A stretch of 10,132 nt of DNA from Fidelibacterota bacterium (GTDB lineage Bacteria; Marinisomatota; Marinisomatia; Marinisomatales; TCS56). Position 1 is the first letter of the stretch. Every line of letters starts with the position of its first letter. Below, piece after piece: positions 1 through 7,896 of the stretch. Position numbers and translations under genes: made by a program. The stretch covers positions 1 to 10,132 of the forward strand of contig DAOWAH010000035.1 in NCBI GenBank assembly GCA_030634675.1. Reading direction: 5' to 3'. Under the pieces are notes generated by a model. That model did not search any database. It saw nothing but the letters and a program-made list of their open reading frames with translations, and was not told the DNA's origin.

Positions 1-939
1 AAGAGTATCGCCATTGACATTAACAAAAGGATGATCCGGTATAAAATCAATATAGCGTGGGACTAATTCGGTCACACAGCAAAGTCCCAGTGATAAAGCT
101 TCGACCGAATTCATGCCATAGCCCCATCCTCCGCGGTTATGTACCTGATCGATCAGAATATCACATTCCTGTTTGATTGCTCGTACTTCTTCAAACGGTT
201 TGTTTTCCACTAAAATAAATTCAATATTTTCAGTGCGACTTAATTGCTCACATACCTGAATGATTGTTTCGCTACCTTTATAAAAACGGTTTGTAGGACT
301 GTGACAGATACGGATGGGATCATGTAATTCATAATTCGGGGAAAATTGACTGGTATCAAAAGGTAAGAATAAATAGTTTATGTTGGGGTGTTTACTCAGC
401 AGATCCAACTCGCTGGTAACATTCAATCCGCTGCTGGAATCAATGGCCGGAATCACTCCCCTGGTCCGCAGATCTTGACCATGATAGGTGCACACTATCG
501 ATTTACCAAGTTCATGTAAACGACGAACAAAGCGGCCGTCACGATAAAATTCCAGACCCCATTCCAAATGGATAATATCATAATCTAGTAATCCATTCTG
601 TGCAATTACCGGCTCAACCTTGAAATGCCACAACCAGTCCCGAAACTGAAAATACGTTTGCTCTAGTCCAAAATTGGGCTTCCATACCGGTGGGTACCCC
701 TCCCGCTCGGCGTAGTCACCCATTTCACCGCGAAAACGCTGGTAATACCAGTGTCTGGCGCCCATATAAAATTGATTAGCTTTTACCAGCGGCAGATTTA
801 AGCACAACCCGGGATCATAATCATGCTTAGCCCGATACAGGGTTACAAACCGGCATTCATTGCCCCGCGCTTCATGTGCCTTTTGCCATAAATTTAGCGT
901 CCCTACCGTGTTTTCAGGTGCTATATACAGAATTTTCAT
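1..939 (-). CDS. Glycosyltransferase, GT4-like, 3' end cut by the window edge
   Basis: An open frame of 313 codons starts at the ATG at 939-937 and runs without a stop to base 1, so the C-terminus is missing. The product is probably a cytoplasmic glycosyltransferase that moves a sugar from a nucleotide donor to a growing surface glycan. Visible features are an N-terminal start typical of GT-B enzymes (MKILYIAPEN), a YHGQDLR stretch at residues 152-158 that resembles the acceptor-side histidine region, CHSPTNRFYKGS at 212-223, and the donor-side block ILIDQ...GWGYGMNSVEALSLG at 261-285, with E280 in the position of the conserved glutamate. The start overlaps the stop of the upstream gene by ATGA, so the two are probably translationally coupled. 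No Shine-Dalgarno sequence is visible. The family call rests on these motifs; the sugar and acceptor cannot be told. Confidence 0.8.
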   Translation of the reverse strand, partial: MKILYIAPENTVGTLNLWQKAHEARGNECRFVTLYRAKHDYDPGLCLNLPLVKANQFYMGARHWYYQRFRGEMGDYAEREGYPPVWKPNFGLEQTYFQFRDWLWHFKVEPVIAQNGLLDYDIIHLEWGLEFYRDGRFVRRLHELGKSIVCTYHGQDLRTRGVIPAIDSSSGLNVTSELDLLSKHPNINYLFLPFDTSQFSPNYELHDPIRICHSPTNRFYKGSETIIQVCEQLSRTENIEFILVENKPFEEVRAIKQECDILIDQVHNRGGWGYGMNSVEALSLGLCCVTELVPRYIDFIPDHPFVNVNGDTL

Positions 940-2039
940 CGCGGAAACATACCATTAAAAAAGTCATTCAATTCAACCACATTCTTTTCCCAACAACAAT
1001 CATTTTTATAAATATGTTGAGCATTGATACTCATTTGGGATGATAATCGTTCATCAGAAAACAGTTTTATAACGGTTTCACTGATATTCAAAGGAGTCAA
1101 GTTCTTCAGCACAATTCCAGTTTCTTTTTCAGCAACAATCTTTTCGGTAAAAGCTGTCCTGCCACAGATAACCGGTATTCCCAACGCCAGATATTCATAT
1201 ATTTCAGATTGTTCACTGCGCTGAAAATATTCGTTAGTATTGGGGGTTGCTAAGCCAATGGTTCTTTGCCGGCATAATTGTTTCCAGCCCGTCTTATCAG
1301 CAACAATCACTTGCTGTTCCAGCTTTATTTCATGCAATCGCCCGGCTAATACCGGATCAAAGCCATCCGGAACCGGACAGGCCAGCACCAGACGCGTCTC
1401 TGGTAATACTAAATGCACATGGAAAAAAGTTTCCAGGATTAAATTGAGGTCAGCCGGTTTCTCCATTAAACCACGGTAAATAAGTGCCTTACCAGGTGAC
1501 AAAGGATATTGAATTTTAGTGCTTTCAATCTCTGGGAAATCATGAATGACAATCTTCCGGTGACAAAAGCGGCCAATCCCTTTTTTTGATTGAGGTGCCG
1601 CCATGATTAAGCCATCAATGAAAATGACGCCAATCGTCTCGATTAGTTTCAAAAGCGCTGCTTTTAATCGAAGTCGAAAACCTGCTGGCCCAAATTTCCA
1701 CAGGAAATAATGGAACGTAGGACGATGCGCATCATAAATAACAGCCCCACTGGTAATTAGCCGAAAACACCAACCTAAGATCAATAATTCCGGGTCATGG
1801 AGGTGATATACGCGCGCACGCATTTTTAAAGCTATATAATAACTTGTGAACACGCTCTTTAGCGGTGATCGATACTGATAGGGAATGATTCGAACTCCAT
1901 CCCGAACGATCTCTCCGCCATCACCCGGTGCAATAATAATCTGAGAACAACTCGTTCGCAAAATCCGAGTTTCCTTTATAATCCGCTCTTCCGCGGGATG
2001 GGACTGGATTGTCAGGTGACAATAATTATCAGGTTTCAT
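936..2039 (-). CDS. Glycosyltransferase, GT4-like
   Basis: A 367-residue protein that is probably a cytoplasmic GT-B glycosyltransferase of the polysaccharide locus. The pattern HLHDPELL (residues 79-86) followed by VIYDAH (100-105) is the N-domain signature of many GT4 enzymes that normally read HxHDPELL...YDxHED. Here the last part is HRP instead of HED. The C-domain carries SEQSEIYEYLALGIPVI (275-291), which matches the usual K.fEYla.GiPVI donor-binding block, with E282 as the likely conserved glutamate. There is no signal peptide or clear membrane anchor, though residues 127-146 are hydrophobic. The start is the ATG at 2039-2037. The next gene overlaps its stop by ATGA, so both are in one operon. 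The gene is AT-rich (about one third GC in places). The exact sugar cannot be inferred. Confidence 0.82.
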   Translation of the reverse strand: MKPDNYCHLTIQSHPAEERIIKETRILRTSCSQIIIAPGDGGEIVRDGVRIIPYQYRSPLKSVFTSYYIALKMRARVYHLHDPELLILGWCFRLITSGAVIYDAHRPTFHYFLWKFGPAGFRLRLKAALLKLIETIGVIFIDGLIMAAPQSKKGIGRFCHRKIVIHDFPEIESTKIQYPLSPGKALIYRGLMEKPADLNLILETFFHVHLVLPETRLVLACPVPDGFDPVLAGRLHEIKLEQQVIVADKTGWKQLCRQRTIGLATPNTNEYFQRSEQSEIYEYLALGIPVICGRTAFTEKIVAEKETGIVLKNLTPLNISETVIKLFSDERLSSQMSINAQHIYKNDCCWEKNVVELNDFFNGMFPR

Positions 2040-2161
2040 TCGGAGCTATCAGACAATATTATTCGATAAATATTTTGTGGGTTCGTAGTGTGATTAAGTA
2101 ATTTATCACCGAATGATCAGAACAGGGAATAAAATCTGATGCGGATATTGACAATTATATT
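2040..2161. promoter_or_regulatory. Divergent intergenic region with an operator-like palindrome
   Basis: These 122 AT-rich bases separate two divergent glycosyltransferase genes and must hold the promoters for both. An imperfect 20-base palindrome sits at 2090-2109, with GTGAT at one end and ATCAC at the other; 8 of its 10 possible pairs match. A second small dyad (AATATT at 2055-2060 and 2069-2074) is weaker. I see no convincing -35/-10 pair for either direction and no strong ribosome binding site. The regulatory reading is inference from position and symmetry. Confidence 0.35.
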
Positions 2162-3322
2162 ATGAAATTGTTTATTGTCCCTTCCTGGTATCCCACTACT
2201 CTGCATCCTGAAAGCGGTAGTTTTTTCGCTGACCGAGCCCAGATACTGCAAACCGGTGGACATGAAGTAACGGTTATCACCGCCCACATTCACAGTTTGC
2301 GCCATTATTTCCGTTACAGACAATTGAAACGTCGGCATGCAAATCCTGAAAATGATGACGGATTAACTACTTACCGTTTCGAAACCGTTAATCCCTGGCC
2401 AAAAATTCAGCGACGTTTTTTTTATTATTACTGCCGGCAATTATTACGACTATGGGATCTGGCAGTAGCCGAGCGCGGAAAGCCTGATGTGGCGGTTATT
2501 AATTCAAGTTTATGGGCCGGTACCGCCCTGGCAGATCGGCTGGAACAAGAACGAATTCCTTTTGTGGTAAGCGAGCACCTGAAAGAATTTTTAACTCCGG
2601 GCAGCTTTACGGCTTTCCAGAATACTGCGATTATTAAAACATATCGCTCAGCAGCGCGTATCGTTGCCACCAGCTCGGCACTAAAAAAGGGGATCGCCCT
2701 GAATTTTCCCCAGTTTAAGGAAAAAATACATATTATTGCCAATCCGGTTGATACGGAGATTTTCCAACCCGATCTAAATACCTCCGACCCGACAACATTC
2801 ACATTTGTAACCACTGCCCTGTTCAGACCGGAAAAGCGTATCGATCTATTAATCAAAGCATTTGCCCAATTAAAATTTATCCGACCCGACACCCGTCTAG
2901 TTATCATCGGTGATGGTCCTGAAAGAAATCGCTTGAGAAAACTAATAAAATACCGCCAACTAGAACAGCAAATTACACTGGTGGGATACCAACCCCAGGC
3001 TGAACTGCATCGGATTCTCAAACATTGTCATGCTTTGGTGTTAACTAGTACAGTAGAAACTTTTGGTGTGGCCCTGATTGAGGCGATGGCCTGCGGATTG
3101 CCGGTGATTGCCACGCGCTGTGGCGGTCCAGAGGACATCGTCACTGATACAACCGGCCTGCTGGTAGATAAAGATGATCCGGTAGCTATACAGCGGGGTC
3201 TGGAACGGATGATAGATGAATACCAAAACTTCGATCCGGCACTCATCCGACAGACCACCATTGAACGTTTTGGCACCGCTAATTATATTAAACAGTACAC
3301 TGATTTATTGAATAATATTTAG
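2162..3322 (+). CDS. Glycosyltransferase family 4 protein
   Basis: A 386-residue, full-length GT4 (GT-B fold) glycosyltransferase, probably acting at the inner face of the membrane in surface-polysaccharide synthesis. The N-domain begins MKLFIVPSWYPTTLHPESGSF, with the glycine-containing loop and GHEVTVIT (33-40) usual for the family. SEHLKEF is at 137-143. The C-domain begins near NPVDTEIF (194-201), and RPEKRIDLLIKAF (222-234) carries the basic residues R222 and K225 expected to contact donor phosphates. IIGDGPER is at 248-255. The retaining-GT4 EX7E motif is complete: E299 and E307 in ETFGVALIEAMACGLPVIAT. The gene stands alone on the plus strand, divergent from the two glycosyltransferases to its left and convergent with the flippase. 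The ATG at 2162 has no clear Shine-Dalgarno sequence. Confidence 0.9.
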   Translation: MKLFIVPSWYPTTLHPESGSFFADRAQILQTGGHEVTVITAHIHSLRHYFRYRQLKRRHANPENDDGLTTYRFETVNPWPKIQRRFFYYYCRQLLRLWDLAVAERGKPDVAVINSSLWAGTALADRLEQERIPFVVSEHLKEFLTPGSFTAFQNTAIIKTYRSAARIVATSSALKKGIALNFPQFKEKIHIIANPVDTEIFQPDLNTSDPTTFTFVTTALFRPEKRIDLLIKAFAQLKFIRPDTRLVIIGDGPERNRLRKLIKYRQLEQQITLVGYQPQAELHRILKHCHALVLTSTVETFGVALIEAMACGLPVIATRCGGPEDIVTDTTGLLVDKDDPVAIQRGLERMIDEYQNFDPALIRQTTIERFGTANYIKQYTDLLNNI

Positions 3323-3351
3323 CTGGCTGTCCCCCTTGTTGGTAGAGAAAG

Positions 3352-3400
3352 TTCCGGTAGACGTTGTTACGATCCGGAAATTTTAAATAATTTATTTTTT
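3352..3400 (+). terminator. Weak candidate terminator between convergent genes
   Basis: TTCCGG (3352-3357) pairs with CCGGAA (3374-3379), and CGT (3362-3364) with ACG (3369-3371). The result is a broken hairpin with a small internal loop. An AT-rich stretch follows, ending in six T at 3395-3400. It lies 29 bases past the stop of the plus-strand glycosyltransferase and overlaps the stop codon of the convergent flippase gene. The stem is short and the T run is far from it, so this is only a possible terminator. Confidence 0.25.
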
Positions 3401-4821
3401 AATCGGCCCCATTCACTGGATTTAATAAAGCCCGAAATAATCAACAGAACCGGATAGGCCAGGGTGATGCCGCCAGCGATAAACCAGCGCTGGGGTAGCC
3501 AGGCGTCCAGAACTACCACGATAATCAGCACCACAGCGACCCGTACCAGCCGCAGCCATTCCAGCGGCATAGGATAAATCCGGCGGTTTACCACTAGCAT
3601 GAAGCCAGCCATAAACAGGAAGGACAGGCACATTGCCAGAGCGGCACCCATAGCGCCCCAGAATGGTATAAAAATTAAATTCAATATGATAGTCACCAGC
3701 GCTCCGGCCCCACGCGTGTAAGCCACCCAGTGTGATTTTTCGGTCAGAAATGGTCCCGGCAACTGCAGCAGGTAGAAGGCATGGAACAGGTAACCCAGGG
3801 CGATAAAGGGTACAATCGTTGTTGATGACCAGAATTCGGAGCCGTAAAACGTTGTTCCCCCTACCGGGAAACGCACGATTCTATCGGCCCACAGGAACAG
3901 GAAGACCCACACAAATCCCAGCAGAGCCAGGACATAGGAAGCGACGCGCGTATATAGCTTGCGTTTTTCGGCGCTGTCACCTTCCCGCAGGAAGAAGGGC
4001 TGCCAAGCCATATTGAAACCCATTACCGCCAGTAGCATCAACATGCCCAGCTTGTAGCCGGCGCTGTAAATCCCCAACGTCTCCATGTCGGTCATAAATT
4101 TCAGCAGGTAACGGCCAGTCATTTCCATGATCATGGCAAAGATTCCCGAGGGCAGGAAGGGTAGGCCAAAGCGCATCAACTGCTTCCAGGCGGTCAACGA
4201 TATCAGTCGCACATCGATCCGGCGGATCACCACTGGTAGGGTCAAAAGGAAGATGATCAGGGAGGTCCATATATTGCTGATCAGCACACCGTCCACACCC
4301 AACCGGAATTTCAGGACCAGCAGCAAGTTCAGGCCCAGGGAAAGGATCACATTCAGCAGACTGAAGGTAATGAAAACCAGTGGTTTCTGCTCCGACCGCA
4401 GCAGCAGCATCGGCACCGACCAGAGGATGTCCAGCATGAGGATCAGGCCGATATAGGAAATATACTTCGGTGTATTAACCCCCAGCAGCAGCACCGACAA
4501 GTGGCGGCGCAGAATGATCATTACGATCGCAAAGGCAATGGCGCTCAGAACAAATGACAGGTAGGCGCTGGTCAGAAACCGCTTGCGGTCCTTCGTACCG
4601 GCCGGAATATAATGTTTCATCAGGGCGGCATCCAGTCCATAGTGGAGTACCACCGCCATAAATCCCATGAACAGGTAGGCCAGCGATACCACGGCATATT
4701 CATCCGGCGAAAAAACATTGGTGTACAGGGGCAGCAACAGGAAGGTAACCAGCCGCGCCAGGATGTGGCCGGTACCGTAAATTAGGGTCTGCAGTGATAA
4801 TGCTTTGATTCGGGAATGCAT
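3367..4821 (-). CDS. Polysaccharide flippase, Wzx-like (MOP/PST superfamily)
   Basis: A polytopic membrane protein of 484 residues from the ATG at 4821, about the usual length of lipid-linked oligosaccharide flippases. It should move the undecaprenyl-linked glycan from the inner to the outer face of the cytoplasmic membrane. The N-terminus SLQTLIYGTGHILARLVTFLLLPLYT, followed by VFSPDEYAVVSLAY, is the typical opening of Wzx/RfbX-type proteins. About a dozen or more hydrophobic segments follow, and the tail is basic and cytoplasmic. The frame can be extended to a TTG at 4869, but the added 16 residues are encoded by a tandem repeat and are not membrane-like, so the ATG at 4821 is preferred. 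The gene is clearly more GC-rich than the neighbouring glycosyltransferases (one 60-base row near 3601 is 60% GC, against 33% near 1021). The substrate is unknown. Confidence 0.88.
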   Translation of the reverse strand: MHSRIKALSLQTLIYGTGHILARLVTFLLLPLYTNVFSPDEYAVVSLAYLFMGFMAVVLHYGLDAALMKHYIPAGTKDRKRFLTSAYLSFVLSAIAFAIVMIILRRHLSVLLLGVNTPKYISYIGLILMLDILWSVPMLLLRSEQKPLVFITFSLLNVILSLGLNLLLVLKFRLGVDGVLISNIWTSLIIFLLTLPVVIRRIDVRLISLTAWKQLMRFGLPFLPSGIFAMIMEMTGRYLLKFMTDMETLGIYSAGYKLGMLMLLAVMGFNMAWQPFFLREGDSAEKRKLYTRVASYVLALLGFVWVFLFLWADRIVRFPVGGTTFYGSEFWSSTTIVPFIALGYLFHAFYLLQLPGPFLTEKSHWVAYTRGAGALVTIILNLIFIPFWGAMGAALAMCLSFLFMAGFMLVVNRRIYPMPLEWLRLVRVAVVLIIVVVLDAWLPQRWFIAGGITLAYPVLLIISGFIKSSEWGRLKNKLFKISGS

Positions 4822-4826
4822 GCTTC

Positions 4827-4861
4827 GTTTTGAGTTCTGAGTTCTTGGTGCTGGGTAATAT
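4827..4861 (+). repeat. Degenerate heptamer tandem repeat (GTTCTGA type)
   Basis: Reading the plus strand in steps of seven from 4827 gives GTTTTGA, GTTCTGA, GTTCTTG, GTGCTGG and GTAATAT. The first three units are close copies and the last two are decayed. The array lies just upstream of the flippase start. The unit GTTCTGA recurs exactly in the array at 7713-7747. Confidence 0.7.
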
Positions 4862-4874
4862 CCGGTCAATTATT

Positions 4875-4895
4875 GTCATTGGTCATCAGGTCATG
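4875..4895 (+). repeat. Degenerate heptamer tandem repeat (GTCATTG type)
   Basis: GTCATTG (4875-4881), GTCATCA (4882-4888) and, after one extra base, GTCATG (4890-4895) form a short array with a period of 7 to 8 bases. On the minus strand it reads ATGACC-type words. It lies directly beside the GTTCTGA array in the same intergenic region. Confidence 0.5.
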
Positions 4896-4898
4896 AGA

Positions 4899-4951
4899 AA
4901 AATTTACGATTGACTATTTTCTATCACTCCCTGTTTTCTGCCGTAAATTTT
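4899..4951 (-). repeat. 10-bp perfect inverted repeat downstream of the FemAB-like gene
   Basis: AAAATTTACG at 4899-4908 is the exact reverse complement of CGTAAATTTT at 4942-4951, with 33 bases between. The dyad begins 38 bases after the stop of the minus-strand transferase gene. As RNA on the minus strand it would form an AT-rich stem followed by a few more T residues. It could be a weak terminator, a transcript-end hairpin or a protein-binding dyad; the long loop argues against a classical terminator. Confidence 0.45.
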
Positions 4952-4989
4952 GTTTTTCGGTTTTCTTTGCTGTCTTTATGTCATGGTGT

Positions 4990-5958
4990 TTAAAGCATTA
5001 ATTCCATAGTATCCCGGAACATACCGCTGGCGCCAAAATTCTCCTTAAAGCGTGCCAAACCGAAATTAGGTTCTTCATTCACCGTAAAAATGCCAAAATC
5101 GAAGACCTTGTAGCGCTCGGCGATAGCCCACTTGAATATTGTACAAAACAGTAGATTAACACTGCGGTATTCTTGAAATTCATCATCGTGGCTGATATAA
5201 AAAGCCAGGACAACGTCAGCGTTAACAATGAAGTTCACCACCCCGGCGATCATTATATCGTTGACATAGGCTCCGAATAAATTGATCCGATCTGGAAACA
5301 GCTCTTTTAATCTTAGCAATTCATCAAGCGTGTGGGTGGGCTGTACACCGTGGCGAATTTTTAAATTATTTTTCAGAATCCGATAAAAAGAAGCATAATC
5401 ATCAGTTTGACAAATCGCCACGCCGGATTTTCTGGCCTTGTTCACCGCCCGTCGATGGGAAGATCGAAATTTAGCGAGATTGGATTCAATATTCTTTTCA
5501 AGAAAAAGAATGCTAGATACTTCGCGTTTCTGGTATTCAAAACCATGCCGGATTAAAGCAAAATCAATATAATTGGACAAGCGTCGGTTGTAGATCGTTG
5601 GCGGCAATGTCAATCGAATACCCCGTATATCATTTCTCTGGCAATAGTCTATCAAACACTCAACAAGACCGTATGAATCGGCAAAGGACAGGTCTTCCGG
5701 TACAACAAAAGATCCAAATGATGCTCCACAATGTGAAACCAATCGGCGTTTATCATCGTCATCAATCTCAGCGGCGGGAAAAAGGACGAATGGTTGATCT
5801 TTTTTGTGAAATACCAGACTGTGATCGGTAAATCGATCATTTGGATGATAACTTAAAAAGCGCCGTGTATGAAACAATGTCCCATTATTGGCTTCCCAGA
5901 CTAAGTTATCCCAATGTTTTGAAAATTCCGGTTTAAAGCGCTGGATAGAAATCGACAT
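4990..5958 (-). CDS. FemAB-like GNAT-fold transferase
   Basis: A 322-residue soluble protein resembling the FemAB/GNAT-fold transferases that often sit in polysaccharide loci. Family members transfer acyl or aminoacyl groups; the actual substrate here is unknown. The sequence shows an N-terminal domain with LFHTRRFLSYHP (28-39). The basic stretch FRSSHRRAVNKARKSGV (164-180) is typical of the family's acceptor-side helix. A second GNAT-like domain contains LFGAYVNDIMIAGVVNF (227-243), and VFDFGIF...EPNFGLARFKENFGA (285-310) is the conserved C-terminal signature. The length fits the family. The start is the ATG at 5958 and no Shine-Dalgarno sequence is visible. The gene is co-directional with the flippase but separated from it by 168 bases of repeat-rich DNA, so a shared transcript is uncertain. 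It lies at the edge of the polysaccharide locus, divergent from eno. Confidence 0.75.
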   Translation of the reverse strand: MSISIQRFKPEFSKHWDNLVWEANNGTLFHTRRFLSYHPNDRFTDHSLVFHKKDQPFVLFPAAEIDDDDKRRLVSHCGASFGSFVVPEDLSFADSYGLVECLIDYCQRNDIRGIRLTLPPTIYNRRLSNYIDFALIRHGFEYQKREVSSILFLEKNIESNLAKFRSSHRRAVNKARKSGVAICQTDDYASFYRILKNNLKIRHGVQPTHTLDELLRLKELFPDRINLFGAYVNDIMIAGVVNFIVNADVVLAFYISHDDEFQEYRSVNLLFCTIFKWAIAERYKVFDFGIFTVNEEPNFGLARFKENFGASGMFRDTMELML

Positions 5959-6054
5959 ATTGGCGGGAAATTACTGGGTTGTTAAATATCAAGCAATTCA
6001 TAGTTCAAAATTGCCGTTAAAATGGCCGGCTGAGTAAATTAGACCACATTTAAT

Positions 6055-6058
6055 AGGA
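6055..6058 (+). promoter_or_regulatory. Ribosome binding site of eno
   Basis: AGGA lies seven bases before the ATG at 6066. It is one of only two credible Shine-Dalgarno sequences in the window, which fits a highly translated glycolytic gene, and it supports the chosen start. Confidence 0.6.
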
Positions 6059-6062
6059 ATAA

Positions 6063-7351
<1,289 letters not shown>

Positions 7352-7352
<1 letters not shown>

Positions 7353-7726
7353 TGGCTAAAAGCCGGTATTATCGACGGCGCCCGGTGCGGCGTATCAGTA
7401 AGGATAAAAGCGCCAAGCAACAACTTATTATTCGAGGTATCCTGATTACAAGCGCTGTTATTCTCCTAATTATCTTCTTTTTCGGCGATCATGGCTTATA
7501 CCAACTATATCGCGTGCGTAACGAGCGTGAACAGATAAAAAGGGAGATCGAACACCTGCGTACCGAGCGGATCAGACTGGAAGGGAAAAAACAACTACTG
7601 GAAAATGATTTTGAATATATCGAGCGCCTGGCCCGGGAACGCTATCGGATGGCGAGAAAAGGTGAAAAAGTATTTAAGGTGATTGACACGACCCAACAAA
7701 ACAAGGGGAAAGGTTCTGAGTTCTAA
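7352..7726 (+). CDS. Septum formation initiator, FtsB/DivIC family
   Basis: A 124-residue single-pass inner-membrane protein of the FtsB/DivIC family, a part of the FtsQ-FtsL-FtsB type subcomplex that links divisome assembly to septal peptidoglycan synthesis. The N-terminus is short, cytoplasmic and very basic (RYYRRRPVRR). One membrane segment covers about 25-45, and a charged coiled coil runs from about 50 to 87. The family's tail motif is EYIERLARERYRMARKGEKVFKV (88-110). The start is taken as the ATG at 7352, in a TGATG overlap with eno, rather than the TTG one codon earlier. The last three residues and the stop fall within a heptamer tandem repeat, so the extreme C-terminus may have been reshaped by it. 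Whether to call it ftsB or divIC cannot be settled here. Confidence 0.9.
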
Positions 7727-7747
7727 GTTATAGGTTATAGGTTGTAC
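7713..7747 (+). repeat. Heptamer tandem repeat, five units, overlapping a gene end
   Basis: In steps of seven from 7713 the sequence reads GTTCTGA, GTTCTAA, GTTATAG, GTTATAG, GTTGTAC. All five units begin with GTT, and neighbours differ by two or fewer bases except for the last. The second unit contains the TAA stop of the septum gene (7724-7726). The first unit is identical to one at 4834-4840. Confidence 0.8.
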
Positions 7748-7805
7748 TTGCCAACTGAAGCCTTGGCGCAGGTTGTGCCTGCCAACCGAAGTTCCTGGAG
7801 CGCAG
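7741..7805 (+). repeat. Two imperfect 31/34-bp direct repeats
   Basis: A unit at 7741-7771 is followed directly by a related unit at 7772-7805. Their first 20 bases match at 17 positions (pattern GTTGTRCYTGCCAACYGAAG), and both end in GCGCAG. A truncated third start (CGCAGGTTGGGG) appears at 7814-7825. Across the junction, GCAGG (7768-7772 region) and CCTGC (7778-7782 region) can form a small hairpin. The element begins inside the last heptamer of the preceding array. Confidence 0.6.
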
Positions 7806-7896
7806 CAATAGGACGCAGGTTGGGGTTCTGGATTAAGCAGCTATAATAAACACCCGGATAGTCGGTAACAACCTCTCTCCCCCCGCTCCTCATCTC

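Noticed and set aside
2117..2338. 73-codon minus-strand frame crossing the divergent intergenic region
   Set aside because: It is mostly antisense to the start of a well-supported glycosyltransferase and has no recognisable protein features.
2428..3021. 197-codon minus-strand frame inside the plus-strand glycosyltransferase
   Set aside because: It is fully antisense to a GT4 gene with intact motifs; the residue mix (many S, R, C, W) is typical of a shadow frame.
4446..4458. GCCGATAT on the plus strand inside the flippase gene, like a sigma-28 -10 box
   Set aside because: It lies in coding sequence on the antisense strand, with no TAAA box at the right distance and no gene start downstream.
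4822..4869. N-terminal extension of the flippase from a TTG at 4869
   Set aside because: The added residues are encoded by a heptamer tandem repeat and do not resemble any flippase N-terminus; the ATG at 4821 gives the usual opening.
936..5958. Polysaccharide locus considered as a defence or other novel system
   Set aside because: All members have recognisable surface-glycan functions, and no nuclease, effector, toxin or sensor domain is visible.
6011..6040. Possible sigma-70 promoter for eno (TTGCCG, 18 bases, TAAATT)
   Set aside because: Each box matches only four of six consensus bases and the housekeeping promoter of this lineage is unknown, so it was not listed as a feature.
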